NCBI GenBank assembly: GCA_044228435.1
Contig: JBGAUW010000011.1
Span: 84,553 to 148,552 of the forward strand
Source of the DNA: Bog-950 sp044228435
GTDB lineage: Bacteria > Bacteroidota > Bacteroidia > Chitinophagales > LD1
Length of the DNA stretch: 64,000 nucleotides
Direction: 5' to 3'
Part shown: positions 26,726-35,955 of the stretch, piece by piece
Layout: the number at the start of each line of letters is the position of its first letter
How positions within the stretch are numbered: the stretch's first letter is position 1
The notes under the pieces: model-generated
What the model was told of the DNA's origin: nothing
The model's input: only the letters and a program-made list of their open reading frames with translations
Databases searched by the model: none
Translations under genes and position numbers: made by a program

Positions 26726-28192
26726 ATGAAAACTTTAAACGACATACTAAACAATATCCCCGTTCTTGAATCTACCGGTTCAACGGATATTGCTATTGTG
26801 GCTTTGCAAATGGATAGCCGTAAGGTAAAAGCGGGCGATTGCTTTATTGCGGTGAAGGGTACGGCCAGCGATGGACATAGTTATATAACTAAATGTATTG
26901 AGCAGGGTGCAGTAGCCATTGTTTGCGAGGTATTACCTGAGCAGTTAATAGAAAACATTACTTACGTAAAGGTGGCCAACTCGGCAAAGGTACTGGGCCT
27001 TATGGCAAGCAACTTTTACGATAATCCATCGGCGAATATGAAAGTGGTGGGTGTTACCGGTACTAATGGTAAAACATCTACGGTTACCTTGTTGTTCCGC
27101 CTGTTCCGCAAGCTGGGCTATAATGTGGGTTTACTATCCACCGTTCAAAATCAGATTAATGAGACTATAATTGAAAGCACGCACACAACGCCTGATGCTA
27201 TTTCGCTAAATGCACTAATGGCGCAAATGTTTGATGCGGGTTGCGAATACTGTTTTATGGAGGTAAGCAGCCATGCTGTGGATCAAAGCCGTATTGCCGG
27301 GTTGCAGTTTACCGGTGCTGTGTTTACCAATATTACGCACGACCACCTCGATTACCACAAAACTTTTGAGCATTATATAAAAACCAAAAAACGGTTTTTT
27401 GATGAGTTGCCCAAAACTGCTTTTGCCCTTACCAATATCGACGACCGCAACGGCAATGTAATGCTGCAAAACACCAGAGCGGCCATACATACCTACGCTT
27501 TAAAAAGCCCCGGTGAGTTTAAATGCAAAGTGATTGAGAATAATGTGGATGGCTTGCAGTTGGAACTGGATGGTATAGAAATGCATACGCGCCTGATAGG
27601 CGATTTTAATGCTTACAATCTTACTGCTGTTTATGCAGTGGCTCGGTTATTAGGTGTAGATAAGCAGGATGCCTTAACTGCCCTTTCGGCACTTACGCCA
27701 CCTGAGGGCCGGTTCGACCAGATAATTTCGGTTAAAGAAAAAATAGTGGGCATAGTTGATTATGCGCACACACCCGATGCGTTAAAGAACGTGTTGCAAA
27801 CCATACAAACCGTGCGCAGCGGCATTGAAAATGTAATTACCATTATAGGTTGCGGCGGCGACCGCGATGCAGCAAAGCGCCCCATAATGGCCGAACTGGC
27901 CTGCCGGTATAGCAACAAAGTAATACTTACCTCCGATAATCCGCGCAGCGAAGACCCCGAGGAAATATTAAGACAAATGAATGCCGGTGTGCCGGTAACC
28001 GATAAGCGCAAGGTGCTTACCATTACCGATAGAAGAGAAGCTATCCGCACTGCTGTTTCATTAGCGGGCAAAGGCGATATTATTTTACTGGCAGGCAAAG
28101 GCCACGAAAAATACCAGGATATAAAAGGGGTGAAAACGCACTTTGATGATAAAGAAGAATTGATAAATGTGTTTAAGGAGATGGGAGTTTGA
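26726..28192 (+). CDS. murE: UDP-N-acetylmuramoyl-L-alanyl-D-glutamate--2,6-diaminopimelate ligase
   Basis: A 488-residue ligase adding the third peptide residue to the wall precursor. Blocks: MDSRKVKAGDCFIAVKG (about 29-45), ATP loop GVTGTNGKTSTV (about 109-120), THTTPDA (about 153-159), the carbamylated-Lys region SSHAVDQSRI, and TNITHDHLDYH. The DNPRSEDP motif (about 409-416) is the known signature for meso-diaminopimelate rather than lysine. The gene lies after mraY and before ftsW, the usual place of murD. Otherwise nothing is odd. Confidence 0.96.
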   Translation: MKTLNDILNNIPVLESTGSTDIAIVALQMDSRKVKAGDCFIAVKGTASDGHSYITKCIEQGAVAIVCEVLPEQLIENITYVKVANSAKVLGLMASNFYDNPSANMKVVGVTGTNGKTSTVTLLFRLFRKLGYNVGLLSTVQNQINETIIESTHTTPDAISLNALMAQMFDAGCEYCFMEVSSHAVDQSRIAGLQFTGAVFTNITHDHLDYHKTFEHYIKTKKRFFDELPKTAFALTNIDDRNGNVMLQNTRAAIHTYALKSPGEFKCKVIENNVDGLQLELDGIEMHTRLIGDFNAYNLTAVYAVARLLGVDKQDALTALSALTPPEGRFDQIISVKEKIVGIVDYAHTPDALKNVLQTIQTVRSGIENVITIIGCGGDRDAAKRPIMAELACRYSNKVILTSDNPRSEDPEEILRQMNAGVPVTDKRKVLTITDRREAIRTAVSLAGKGDIILLAGKGHEKYQDIKGVKTHFDDKEELINVFKEMGV

Positions 28193-28198
28193 GAAGTA

Positions 28199-28380
28199 AA
28201 TAGGCAATAGTGAATAGTAAATAGTGAAAGGCAATTGGCTGTTTATCCCCCTCTGGAGGGGGCGCCGCGAGGCTTTAGGAGCGGTGGGGGAGGATGGGTG
28301 ATTGAGGAGTAGAACTTGTGATTTTTAATTAACGGCAACCTTCTGCAAACTGCCAATTGCGAACTGCCAACTAATTTGAA
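28199..28380. repeat. Gap with AATAGTGAATAG-type repeat and GC palindrome
   Basis: The murE-ftsW gap holds AATAGTGAATAGTAAATAGT, then CCCCCTCTGGAGGGGG (28247-28262) with a GC-rich tail, and then AACTGCCAATTGCGAACTGC. The last motif recurs in reverse at the ftsQ 3' end (35926-35955). No gene is seen. Confidence 0.5.
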
Positions 28381-28382
28381 CT

Positions 28383-29549
28383 ATGAACAAAGCAATTGAA
28401 ACAGGCTGGGAATACCTGCGGGGCGACAAGGTGATTTGGATGATAGTTATCTTCCTTTTCATCTTTTCTATGCTGGCGGTATACAGTGCCACGGGCACCC
28501 TCGCTTACAAAATGCAGGTGGGTAACGAGAAGTATTTAATGAAGCAGATTGTAATGGCCCTGGGGGGTATATTGCTGATGTTCCTTACCCACATGATAGA
28601 TTATAAATACTATTCGCGCATTGCACAATTGCTTTGGCTTATCAGTATCCCGCTCCTTATTTATACTATGTTTTTCGGCACAGAACTAAACGACGCCAGC
28701 CGCTGGATAAAGCTACCGGTGCTTGGTTTTACTTTCCAAACCTCCGATTTGGCCAAGCTCGCCCTTATTATGTTTTTGGCGCGGCAGCTATCTTTAAAGC
28801 AAGACCAGATTACCGATTTTAAAGAGGCCTTCATTCCTCTGCTACTGCCTATTGTGCTTACCTGTTTGCTAATAGCGCCCGAAAATCTTTCAACCGCAGT
28901 TATACTTTTTTGCACCTCGGTATTTGTAATGTTTATAGGCCGCGTGGCGCTTAAGCACATAGCTATGCTGTTTGGCGTAAGTATGGTAGCCGGTGCCATC
29001 TTTTTTGCCTTGCTGTTTTTACTGCCCGATAATATGCTAAAAGGCCGTACGCACACCTGGCGCAACCGTATTGAAAACTTTACCCAACACCGAGATTCGG
29101 AGGATGAAGATTACCAGGTGCAGCAGGCAAAAATTGCCATTGCTAAGGGCGGCTTTTTTAAACTGAACCCCGGTGGCAGCGACCAGCGGAACTTTTTACC
29201 ACAGGCATACAACGATTTTATTTATGTAATAATTATTGAAGAATATGGGCTGTTTGGTGGCGCCATGCTGGTATTTATTTACCTGTTTTTCTTGTACCGA
29301 TGCGTGCGCATGGTAATAAAAGCGCCCAAAGCTTTTGGTGCCTTATTGGCGGTCGGTTTGGGTATAGCCCTGGTAACACAGGCCATGATAAATATGGCGG
29401 TGGCGGTTAACCTGGTGCCGGTTACAGGGGTTACGCTACCCTTGGTAAGTATGGGGGGTAGCTCGGTTATTTTTACCTCGCTGGCCTTTGGTATTATTCT
29501 TTCGGTTTCGCGAAATATTGAAGACGAAAAGGCGTTAGCTACCGAATAG
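28383..29549 (+). CDS. ftsW: Lipid II polymerase / cell-cycle protein FtsW (SEDS family)
   Basis: A 388-residue SEDS protein with about ten membrane helices, the glycosyltransferase that polymerises lipid II at the septum together with FtsI. Visible blocks: MLAVYSATGTLAYK in helix 1, GTELNDASRWIKLPVLGFTFQTSDLAKLAL-type block near 99-128, the periplasmic loop with R/D/Q residues (QVQQAKIAIAKGGFFKLNPG, about 246-265), FIYVIIIEEYG (about 279-289) and the final LPLVSMGGSS (about 350-361). It follows murE, and its normal partner ftsI is broken in this window. Confidence 0.95.
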   Translation: MNKAIETGWEYLRGDKVIWMIVIFLFIFSMLAVYSATGTLAYKMQVGNEKYLMKQIVMALGGILLMFLTHMIDYKYYSRIAQLLWLISIPLLIYTMFFGTELNDASRWIKLPVLGFTFQTSDLAKLALIMFLARQLSLKQDQITDFKEAFIPLLLPIVLTCLLIAPENLSTAVILFCTSVFVMFIGRVALKHIAMLFGVSMVAGAIFFALLFLLPDNMLKGRTHTWRNRIENFTQHRDSEDEDYQVQQAKIAIAKGGFFKLNPGGSDQRNFLPQAYNDFIYVIIIEEYGLFGGAMLVFIYLFFLYRCVRMVIKAPKAFGALLAVGLGIALVTQAMINMAVAVNLVPVTGVTLPLVSMGGSSVIFTSLAFGIILSVSRNIEDEKALATE

Positions 29550-29583
29550 AATTTTTTTAGTTCTTAATAGAAGTAGTGCACGA

Positions 29584-29925
29584 TTACAAATCAGAAATAT
29601 TGATCTCTTTTTGTTCGCCGGATTTTAATTGAAACGTGACAGGTTGTTCATAGCGTTGGACTCTATTGTCGTTGTTTGTAACGTGAATTATGTATGTGCC
29701 TGCTTTTAAATCAGGAAAAATGGCATCTCCATTGTTGTCTGTTTGTTTAGTTGAAACAGTAACTCCGCTACCATACATTAGTTCTGCAGTTAGATTCACT
29801 AATTTAGTGGTTGTTAAATCGGGATTAATGGTTGCCACGTTTACTTTAAGTGAACCTTTTTTAGTGCAAGACTGGATGACTACTACAAAAATAAGTAAGC
29901 ATGTAATTGTAAATATTTTTTTCAT
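29584..29925 (-). CDS. Small lipoprotein with prealbumin-like beta domain
   Basis: A 113-residue lipoprotein (lipobox VIQSC, Cys20, followed by TKKG). The mature part resembles a single carboxypeptidase-regulatory/Cna-B beta-sandwich: DNNGDAIFPDLKAGTYIIHV (about 62-81) is the typical strand pair. It lies on the opposite strand inside the dcw cluster, between ftsW and murG, so it must have its own promoter and would be crossed by cluster transcripts. Function unknown. Confidence 0.7.
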   Translation of the reverse strand: MKKIFTITCLLIFVVVIQSCTKKGSLKVNVATINPDLTTTKLVNLTAELMYGSGVTVSTKQTDNNGDAIFPDLKAGTYIIHVTNNDNRVQRYEQPVTFQLKSGEQKEINISDL

Positions 29926-30023
29926 GGGTAATTTCGTTTAGTGCTCTACTAATTACGGTAATAATACTGAGATTTTAAAATGGCGAAGCCATGAGCGATA
30001 AAACGGGTATAAGCAATCAAACA

Positions 30024-31118
30024 ATGTCATTCAAAGCAATCATATCAGGCGGCGGCACCGGCGGGCATATATTTCCGGCAATTGCCATAGCCAATGCTAT
30101 CCGCAAAAAGTATCCTTCGGCCGAAATACTTTTTGTAGGCGCCAATGGCCGTATGGAAATGGAAAAGGTGCCGCAGGCAGGTTATGAAATTAAAGGCCTT
30201 ACCATCGCGGGCTTCCAGCGCGGTTCTATTACTAAAAACCTAACGCTACCTTTCAAACTGGTGGGTAGCTTGCTTTCGGCATATAATATAGTGCGCAAGT
30301 TTAAACCCGATGTAGCTATAGGTGTAGGCGGGTATGCCAGCGGGCCTCTATTACGCGCAGCCGCTTTTGCCGGTGTACCTACCGTTTTGCAGGAGCAAAA
30401 CTCATTTGCCGGCGTTACCAATAAAATACTGGCGCGCACTGCCAAAGTTATATGCACAGCTTACTATGGTATGAACAATGTGTTTCCGGCCGATAAAATT
30501 GTGCTTACCGGTAACCCGGTGCGCGATGTGATTGTGCGCATGAATGCAGATAGGAGAGAAGCCTGCAATTACTTTAGTTTGAACGAAGAGAAAAAGACCA
30601 TACTTATTATAGGCGGCAGCCTGGGTGCCAAAACGCTGAATAAAAGTGTAGAAGCTGCCCTTGAAAGAATAAAAGAGAGCGATGTGCAAATAGTTTGGCA
30701 AACAGGCAAAGTTTATTTTGATGAATGCCGCGAGGTGGCTAAAGGCATACACAACCTGCATGCGCACATGTTTATTGATAGAATGGATTATGCCTACACG
30801 GCGGCCGATGTTATTATAAGCCGCGCGGGCGCACTCTCTATTTCCGAATTGCAAATAGTGGGCAAGCCGGTTATACTGGTTCCATCACCCAATGTAAGTG
30901 AAGACCACCAAACCCACAATGCCATGGCTTTGGTGAATAGAACGGCTGCCTTAATGATTAAAGACAGCGAAGCAAAAGTAAACCTGATAGGAGCCGCTTT
31001 TGATTTACTCGACAACGAATCGTTACAAAAGCAACTGAGCGATAACATTAAACAAATGGCCATACCGGATGCAGCCGATAGAATTGTAGAAGAGATAATG
31101 AAAGTGGTAAAAAAGTAG
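30024..31118 (+). CDS. murG: Undecaprenyldiphospho-muramoylpentapeptide beta-N-acetylglucosaminyltransferase
   Basis: A 364-residue GT28 glycosyltransferase that adds GlcNAc to lipid I to make lipid II on the inner face of the membrane. Blocks: ISGGGTGGHIFPAIAIA (about 6-22), GVGGYASGP (about 102-110), LQEQNSFAGVTNK (about 125-137), GGSLGAKTLN (about 200-209) and the acceptor/donor block ISRAGALSISEL (about 268-279). I prefer ATG 30024, as the GGTGGH loop is normally within a few residues of the start; ATG 29991 in the same frame adds 11 residues. Confidence 0.95.
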   Translation: MSFKAIISGGGTGGHIFPAIAIANAIRKKYPSAEILFVGANGRMEMEKVPQAGYEIKGLTIAGFQRGSITKNLTLPFKLVGSLLSAYNIVRKFKPDVAIGVGGYASGPLLRAAAFAGVPTVLQEQNSFAGVTNKILARTAKVICTAYYGMNNVFPADKIVLTGNPVRDVIVRMNADRREACNYFSLNEEKKTILIIGGSLGAKTLNKSVEAALERIKESDVQIVWQTGKVYFDECREVAKGIHNLHAHMFIDRMDYAYTAADVIISRAGALSISELQIVGKPVILVPSPNVSEDHQTHNAMALVNRTAALMIKDSEAKVNLIGAAFDLLDNESLQKQLSDNIKQMAIPDAADRIVEEIMKVVKK

Positions 31119-31169
31119 TTGTTACTTTTTAAAGCATTTGTTGTAGCATTGGGTTCCTAATTAAGATTA

Positions 31170-31847
31170 ATGAAAAGAATTTCCATCTTACTTTCTGTGG
31201 CAGCTACTGTATTGCTTATTACCTTAAGCCAATGCAAAAAAGAGAAGAATCTGCCTAAACCTTGTTTTACCGTGCAGGGTGATTCAGTTTCTGTGGGCAG
31301 CGCTATCAATTTTGTAAACTGCACATCCGGTGGCACCTCTTATCAATGGAGTTTTGGTGATGGGCAGGTGTCTTCGTCCGATTCTCCTACGCATGCCTAT
31401 GCAGCAGGCGGTAATTATACGGTTACACTAACAGCTACAAATGCCGATGGCTCCGCAGCAACATCAAAAGTGGTTTATATAGTGCAATGCAACCCCGGCT
31501 ACGAGGGGGCTAATTGCGCGGTAGAAACACGTGCAAAGTTTATTGGCAACTATCAGGCTAGCGAAAGAGGCTCACTTTCCGGCAACTATAACTTTCCGGT
31601 TACTATAACCAACAGTTCCGCAGATATAACCAAAATATTGCTTGGCAACATCTACGACACTTATATAAATCCGGTTGCCGCCACAGTTAGCGATACCACG
31701 TTTACCATAGCCAGTCAGGACCCCGATGGACAAGGCTATGTGGTTAGCGGGGGCGGACGTATATCGCGCACAACTATATCGCTTACGTATTCTATTTCCT
31801 ACCAGGGGCAAACCGATAACGTTACCGGCACCTGGACAAGGCAGTAA
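31170..31847 (+). CDS. PKD-domain lipoprotein, tandem copy 1
   Basis: A 225-residue lipoprotein (lipobox LSQC, Cys22, then KKEK). A PKD domain (about 35-108) carries YQWSFGDGQ and the NYTVTLTATNADG strand. A short EGF-like motif, CNPGYEGANCAVE (about 110-122), links it to a C-terminal beta domain of about 100 residues that I cannot name. The next gene is a clear paralogue, so the pair arose by tandem duplication. Both lie between murG and murC on the cluster strand. A cell-surface binding role is inferred from the PKD domain. Confidence 0.8.
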   Translation: MKRISILLSVAATVLLITLSQCKKEKNLPKPCFTVQGDSVSVGSAINFVNCTSGGTSYQWSFGDGQVSSSDSPTHAYAAGGNYTVTLTATNADGSAATSKVVYIVQCNPGYEGANCAVETRAKFIGNYQASERGSLSGNYNFPVTITNSSADITKILLGNIYDTYINPVAATVSDTTFTIASQDPDGQGYVVSGGGRISRTTISLTYSISYQGQTDNVTGTWTRQ

Positions 31848-31953
31848 GGAAGGTATTGCTGGCCGTTGCTATATAGTTACAGCAATAAATTTTGTTTATA
31901 TATTGGTTTTTTAATCGTTTGTTTTAAAATTGACTTCACTAACTCAAAAAACC

Positions 31954-32637
31954 ATGAAAAAAACTACCCTCGTTGTATTGCAGGCTGTTGCTGTTTTACT
32001 GCTTATTACATTAAACCAGTGTAAAAAAGAGAATAAAAATTTGCCTAAGGCCTGTATTGCAGCCGATAGCGACCGCGTATCGCCGGGCACTACTGTTCAG
32101 TTCTCTAACTGCACGGTTAACGGCACTACCTACCTATGGAGTTTTGGCGATGGGCAATCTTCTACCAACAAAGAGCCGGACCATGCTTATGCTACTACCG
32201 GAACATACACAGTAACGCTTACTGCCATTAATGCCGATGGCCAGGCTACGGCTACCAAAGTAATTAATGTAGTTGCGTGCGATGCGGGCTACGAGGGTGC
32301 AAACTGCGCCACCGAATCGCGGGTTAAATTTATCGGCTCTTATGCGGCCAGCGAAAATGGCTCTGTTACCGGTGCTGCTAATTTTAGCCTTACTATTGTA
32401 AATAACCCCACAGATGTAACCAAAATACGAATAACTAATTTTTGGAATAGCTTTGTAAATCCTGTAAGTGCCGTTGTTAGCGGAAACTCAATAACTATTC
32501 CATCGCAGATACCCGATAACGATGGTTATGCAGTTAGCGGCACAGGCACCATTAACGGAACCACTATAACTATTACTTATGTGGTGGTAAATCAGGGCTT
32601 GACAGATAATGTTACCGGTACCTGGTCGCGGCAGTAG
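31954..32637 (+). CDS. PKD-domain lipoprotein, tandem copy 2
   Basis: A 227-residue paralogue of the preceding gene with the same order: lipobox LNQC (about Cys24), PKD domain with YLWSFGDGQS, CDAGYEGANCATE linker and the same C-terminal beta domain ending in NVTGTWSRQ. I chose ATG 31954 because the signal peptide begins there (MKKTTLVVLQ); the frame opens at 31930. A perfect hairpin follows the stop and should end transcription here, before murC. Confidence 0.8.
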   Translation: MKKTTLVVLQAVAVLLLITLNQCKKENKNLPKACIAADSDRVSPGTTVQFSNCTVNGTTYLWSFGDGQSSTNKEPDHAYATTGTYTVTLTAINADGQATATKVINVVACDAGYEGANCATESRVKFIGSYAASENGSVTGAANFSLTIVNNPTDVTKIRITNFWNSFVNPVSAVVSGNSITIPSQIPDNDGYAVSGTGTINGTTITITYVVVNQGLTDNVTGTWSRQ

Positions 32638-32657
32638 CTAACGGCTTATAAAACATA

Positions 32658-32697
32658 ACAAACAGTAACGCCGGGCTTGCCCGGCGTTACTGTTTGT
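32658..32697. terminator. Perfect hairpin after the PKD lipoprotein pair
   Basis: Two 19-base arms (ACAAACAGTAACGCCGGGC and its exact complement) are separated by two bases. There is no T run, but the stem is strong and the next cluster gene starts 390 bases later. It probably separates murG-PKD transcripts from murC. Confidence 0.6.
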
Positions 32698-32782
32698 ATA
32701 TAGCCTACTTTTTAATTCACAACCTCCTTTTGGGGTTAATAACCTACTTATTAGATTTTTTCTACTTCGAGTAAATTGCAGT

Positions 32783-32941
32783 ATGAAATTATTGCTGGAT
32801 ATTGACGATAACAGGGCCGAGCCGCTGCTAAGGCTGTTGGTAGAGTTGGATTATGTAAAGGCAGAAATAGTGCTGCCTGCCGTTGCCGACTTATCGACGG
32901 AGGCGCAAGAGGCCCTGAAAGGATTAACTAACGAAGCTTAG
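32783..32941 (+). CDS. Short antitoxin-like protein, orphan
   Basis: A 52-residue open frame. It begins MKLLLDIDDNRAEPLLRLLV and continues with DYVKAEIV and an acidic helical end. This is the pattern of small antitoxin-like proteins common in Bacteroidota, where a strand (LLLDIDDN) and a helix are followed by a FVKxK-type segment, usually ahead of a RelE/ParE toxin. No toxin gene follows; murC starts 145 bases downstream. It may be a relic, a solitary antitoxin, or a chance ORF. Confidence 0.45.
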   Translation: MKLLLDIDDNRAEPLLRLLVELDYVKAEIVLPAVADLSTEAQEALKGLTNEA

Positions 32942-33086
32942 TTATTACAACCCAGCTGTTCGGCATGGCAGCGTGGCAACCGCTTTTATTTTTTTACTCT
33001 TAAATTAAAGGTATAAAGCCCTTTGGTATACCCGTGTACGTTATAAACCTGCCCTGTATTACGCGTATATTTTTAAGTTTGCGGCA

Positions 33087-34448
33087 ATGAAAAACTTAAA
33101 AGACCTCAAAAAAATCTACTTTATTGGTATTGGCGGAATTGGTATGAGTGCCCTGGCGCGCTACTTTAAAGCATTGGGTGCCGAAGTGAGCGGCTACGAT
33201 AAAACCCCTACCGCTTTAACTGCCGAACTGGAAACCGAGGGCATTGCAGTAACTTTTGATGATGAGTTGGCCAACTACCCTAAAGAAGTGGACCTGGTAG
33301 TTTACACCCCGGCTATACCTAAAGACCATAAGGGCTTTAATTTTTATAAAGAAAGTGGCGTTGAATTAAAAAAGCGCAGCGAGGTATTAGGCCTGATTTC
33401 GGCCGATAAGTTTACCATTGCCGTTGCGGGCTCGCATGGCAAAACCACCGTTAGCGCTATGATAGCCCACATACTTACCCATTCGGGTTTTGGCTGCTCG
33501 GCATTTTTGGGCGGCATTGCGGTTAACTATAACAGCAACTACCTGCAAGGGCAAAATGATGTTGTGGTTATAGAGGCCGATGAGTTCGACCGCTCGTTCC
33601 ACCGCCTTTCGCCGGATATGGCCGTAATTACGGCGGTAGATACAGACCACCTGGATATTTACGGCAGCAAAGAAAAGATTGATGAGGCTTTTGTAGAGTT
33701 TGCCAATAAAATTGCCGAAGAAGGCTTTTTGGTGGTAAAATCTAACCAGACCATTGAAGATAAATTGCCCGTGTTGGATAAGGCTTTCTATGCCTTAAAC
33801 GATACCAACGCCGATGTATATTGCAGCAAATATTGGGTAACCGATGGCGGCTATTTGTTTAACCTTAGCTACTACGGCACCGAAATAAAATCTATCCGAT
33901 TAAACATTGGCGGTTTTCACAATATCGAAAACGCTATTGCAGCCATCATTATTGCTAAAGAGTTAAAAATTACCGACGAAAACATAAAGGCCGCGTTGGC
34001 ATCGTTTAAAGGTATTAAGCGCCGTTTTGAGAGAGTATATGATGATGAAAAAGTAGTTTTTATTGACGATTATGCCCATCACCCGGAAGAGATTCGTGTG
34101 TTTTTGGAAAGCGTGCGCGAAATTTATCCTAAGCATAAACTTACAGCCATATTCCAACCGCACCTGTTTAGCCGCACCAAAGATTTAGCAAAGGAATTTG
34201 CCCAACAACTAAGCATTGCCGATGAAGTGGTGTTGCTGGATATTTACCCCGCCCGCGAGCAACCGGTAGAAGGCGTAACCTCGGAACTGATATATAACCA
34301 GCTAACCAGTTTTGAAAAAAGCCTGGTTAAAAAAGAAGACCTGGTTGAATTTGTAAAAGGTAAGCACTTTGAAGTGCTGGTAACCATTGGCGCCGGCGAT
34401 ATTGATAAGTATGTGGCGCCTATAAAAGAGGTTTTGGCGGGTAGGTAG
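33087..34448 (+). CDS. murC: UDP-N-acetylmuramate--L-alanine ligase
   Basis: A 453-residue ligase that adds L-Ala to UDP-MurNAc, first step of the stem peptide. Blocks: FIGIGGIGMSALA (about 11-23), ATP loop VAGSHGKTTVSA (about 111-122), EADEFDRSF (about 161-169), DTDHLDIY (about 183-190), and the RRFERVYD and DDYAHHPEEI motifs (about 311-335), the last being typical of MurC/Mpl. The ending KEVLAGR and length are normal. Two repeats of unknown genes separate it from murG, and TAAGTTTG at 33074 resembles a promoter -7 element but sits very close to the start. Confidence 0.96.
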   Translation: MKNLKDLKKIYFIGIGGIGMSALARYFKALGAEVSGYDKTPTALTAELETEGIAVTFDDELANYPKEVDLVVYTPAIPKDHKGFNFYKESGVELKKRSEVLGLISADKFTIAVAGSHGKTTVSAMIAHILTHSGFGCSAFLGGIAVNYNSNYLQGQNDVVVIEADEFDRSFHRLSPDMAVITAVDTDHLDIYGSKEKIDEAFVEFANKIAEEGFLVVKSNQTIEDKLPVLDKAFYALNDTNADVYCSKYWVTDGGYLFNLSYYGTEIKSIRLNIGGFHNIENAIAAIIIAKELKITDENIKAALASFKGIKRRFERVYDDEKVVFIDDYAHHPEEIRVFLESVREIYPKHKLTAIFQPHLFSRTKDLAKEFAQQLSIADEVVLLDIYPAREQPVEGVTSELIYNQLTSFEKSLVKKEDLVEFVKGKHFEVLVTIGAGDIDKYVAPIKEVLAGR

Positions 34449-34464
34449 TAGTAATAAAGTTAGT

Positions 34465-35001
34465 ATGCAAAATAACGATTCGCGGTTCGATTTACCCGCC
34501 CGTCGCCTTTATGCCGCGTTTGTTGATGGAGTGGTTTACCTGGTGTTCTCGCTGGGTATGGTATTATATTTTAATGCGCTAAAAGATAAAACTTCCTTTT
34601 TCACTTTCCTTGTCTGCAAAACCATATTGTTAGTTACATACCCCGTTTTTTTTCATTACCTGTGGGGGCAAACACCGGGAAAAGTGCTAACCGGTATTAA
34701 GGTGATAGATAAAAGCGGTAATAATGCTATTACACTTAAACAAGCTTTATTGCGCGAAGGGTTTTATATAATAGCCCAGGTAACAGCACTATTTTTTATT
34801 TATGAAAAAGTAAATGACAACCATTCTACCTGGGATGATTTAGTGCATTATAATTATTATTACTGGGGCGGGCTACCCTCGCTTTGGATGATGCTCGAAT
34901 TATCATCGCAAATGTTAAATGCCAGAAGAATTTCATTTCAGGATTTTATTGCCGGTACTGTAGTGGTAAATTTAAAGCAACAGAGGGTTTCCCCAAATTA
35001 G
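34465..35001 (+). CDS. RDD family membrane protein
   Basis: A 178-residue protein with three to four membrane helices. The RDD pattern is present: RRLYAAFVDGVVYLV (Arg and Asp in helix 1, about 13-27), the FFHYLWGQTPGKVLTGIKVID stretch (about 60-80) and TWDDLVHYNY near 128. RDD proteins are poorly known; some act as ion transporters. It lies 16 bases after murC and before ftsQ, so it is read with the cluster, though it is not a usual member. Confidence 0.8.
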   Translation: MQNNDSRFDLPARRLYAAFVDGVVYLVFSLGMVLYFNALKDKTSFFTFLVCKTILLVTYPVFFHYLWGQTPGKVLTGIKVIDKSGNNAITLKQALLREGFYIIAQVTALFFIYEKVNDNHSTWDDLVHYNYYYWGGLPSLWMMLELSSQMLNARRISFQDFIAGTVVVNLKQQRVSPN

Positions 35002-35139
35002 CGTAAGGCTGCTGTTTTATTAATAAATCGCTCTGTCTGCCTTTCTATCCACTTCCCCCTGCATGCACAATTTCTGTCAACAACTCACCGTTTAGTTTAT
35101 AGTGGTCTGCTGCACCTTTGGCATACACTAAAAAGAGCA

Positions 35140-35955
35140 ATGCAAAAGTTTTGGCGCATACTAAAAAAAGTAATGATAATACTATCGGTATTGTCGTGCA
35201 CCGCTTTGTTTGTAATAGTGCTTACATCGGCTGTGCAAAAGCAAAAACAGCTTACCTGTAAAAACCTTACCGTTAAAATTGATTACGAATCGGGCCTGGC
35301 CTTTTTAAGCGAAAAGGAAATTAAGGACCGTATTAACTTTTTAAGCGGCGAAGAAATTATTGGCAAAACCATTGCGCATATCGATTTTAAAACGCTGGAG
35401 CACGAGGTGAATAAAAATCCCTTTGTAGCCAACGCTCAGATTTATGTAAACCAGCAACAGAATGTAATTGTAGAGGTAGTGCAAAAACGTCCTATTCTAC
35501 GGATACTCAACAACGATGGTGTGGGCTATTACTTAAGCGAAAAGAACGAGCGCATACCCCTGTGCGATAAATTTACCGCGCATGTAGCAGTGGCGGTTGG
35601 TAAGGTGCAATCGCACACCGATGCTAAACGCGATAGCGCCGTGCAAAACGCTCTTTTTAACCTGGTAACCTACATCCGTAAAGATGATTTTTTAAACGCA
35701 CTGGTAGACCAGATTGACGTAAAAGATAACGGCGATATGGACCTGATACCAAAAGTAACCGGGCACATAGTTCACTTTGGCAACGGCGCCGAGGATATGG
35801 AAGGGAAGTTTAACCGGATGAAGATTTTTTACCAGCAAGGCTTGCGTAAAGTGGGTTGGGCAAAATATAAAAGCATCGACCTTCGGTTTGTAAACCAGGT
35901 GGTATGCGAAAAGCGGGATACAGTTGGCAGTGGGCAATTGGCAGTTGGCAATTAA
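35140..35955 (+). CDS. ftsQ: Cell division protein FtsQ
   Basis: A 271-residue bitopic protein: short basic cytoplasmic tail, membrane helix at about 10-29 (VMIILSVLSCTALFVIVLTSA), then a POTRA-like region (about 60-120, with TIAHIDFKTLEHEVNKNPFV) and a beta domain (120-260). It bridges FtsA/FtsK with FtsL and FtsB. Placement between murC and ftsA fits. The last ten residues (VGSGQLAVGN) are written by the dispersed repeat GGCAGTTGGCAATTG, so a repeat has eroded or extended the natural C-terminus. Confidence 0.9.
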   Translation: MQKFWRILKKVMIILSVLSCTALFVIVLTSAVQKQKQLTCKNLTVKIDYESGLAFLSEKEIKDRINFLSGEEIIGKTIAHIDFKTLEHEVNKNPFVANAQIYVNQQQNVIVEVVQKRPILRILNNDGVGYYLSEKNERIPLCDKFTAHVAVAVGKVQSHTDAKRDSAVQNALFNLVTYIRKDDFLNALVDQIDVKDNGDMDLIPKVTGHIVHFGNGAEDMEGKFNRMKIFYQQGLRKVGWAKYKSIDLRFVNQVVCEKRDTVGSGQLAVGN

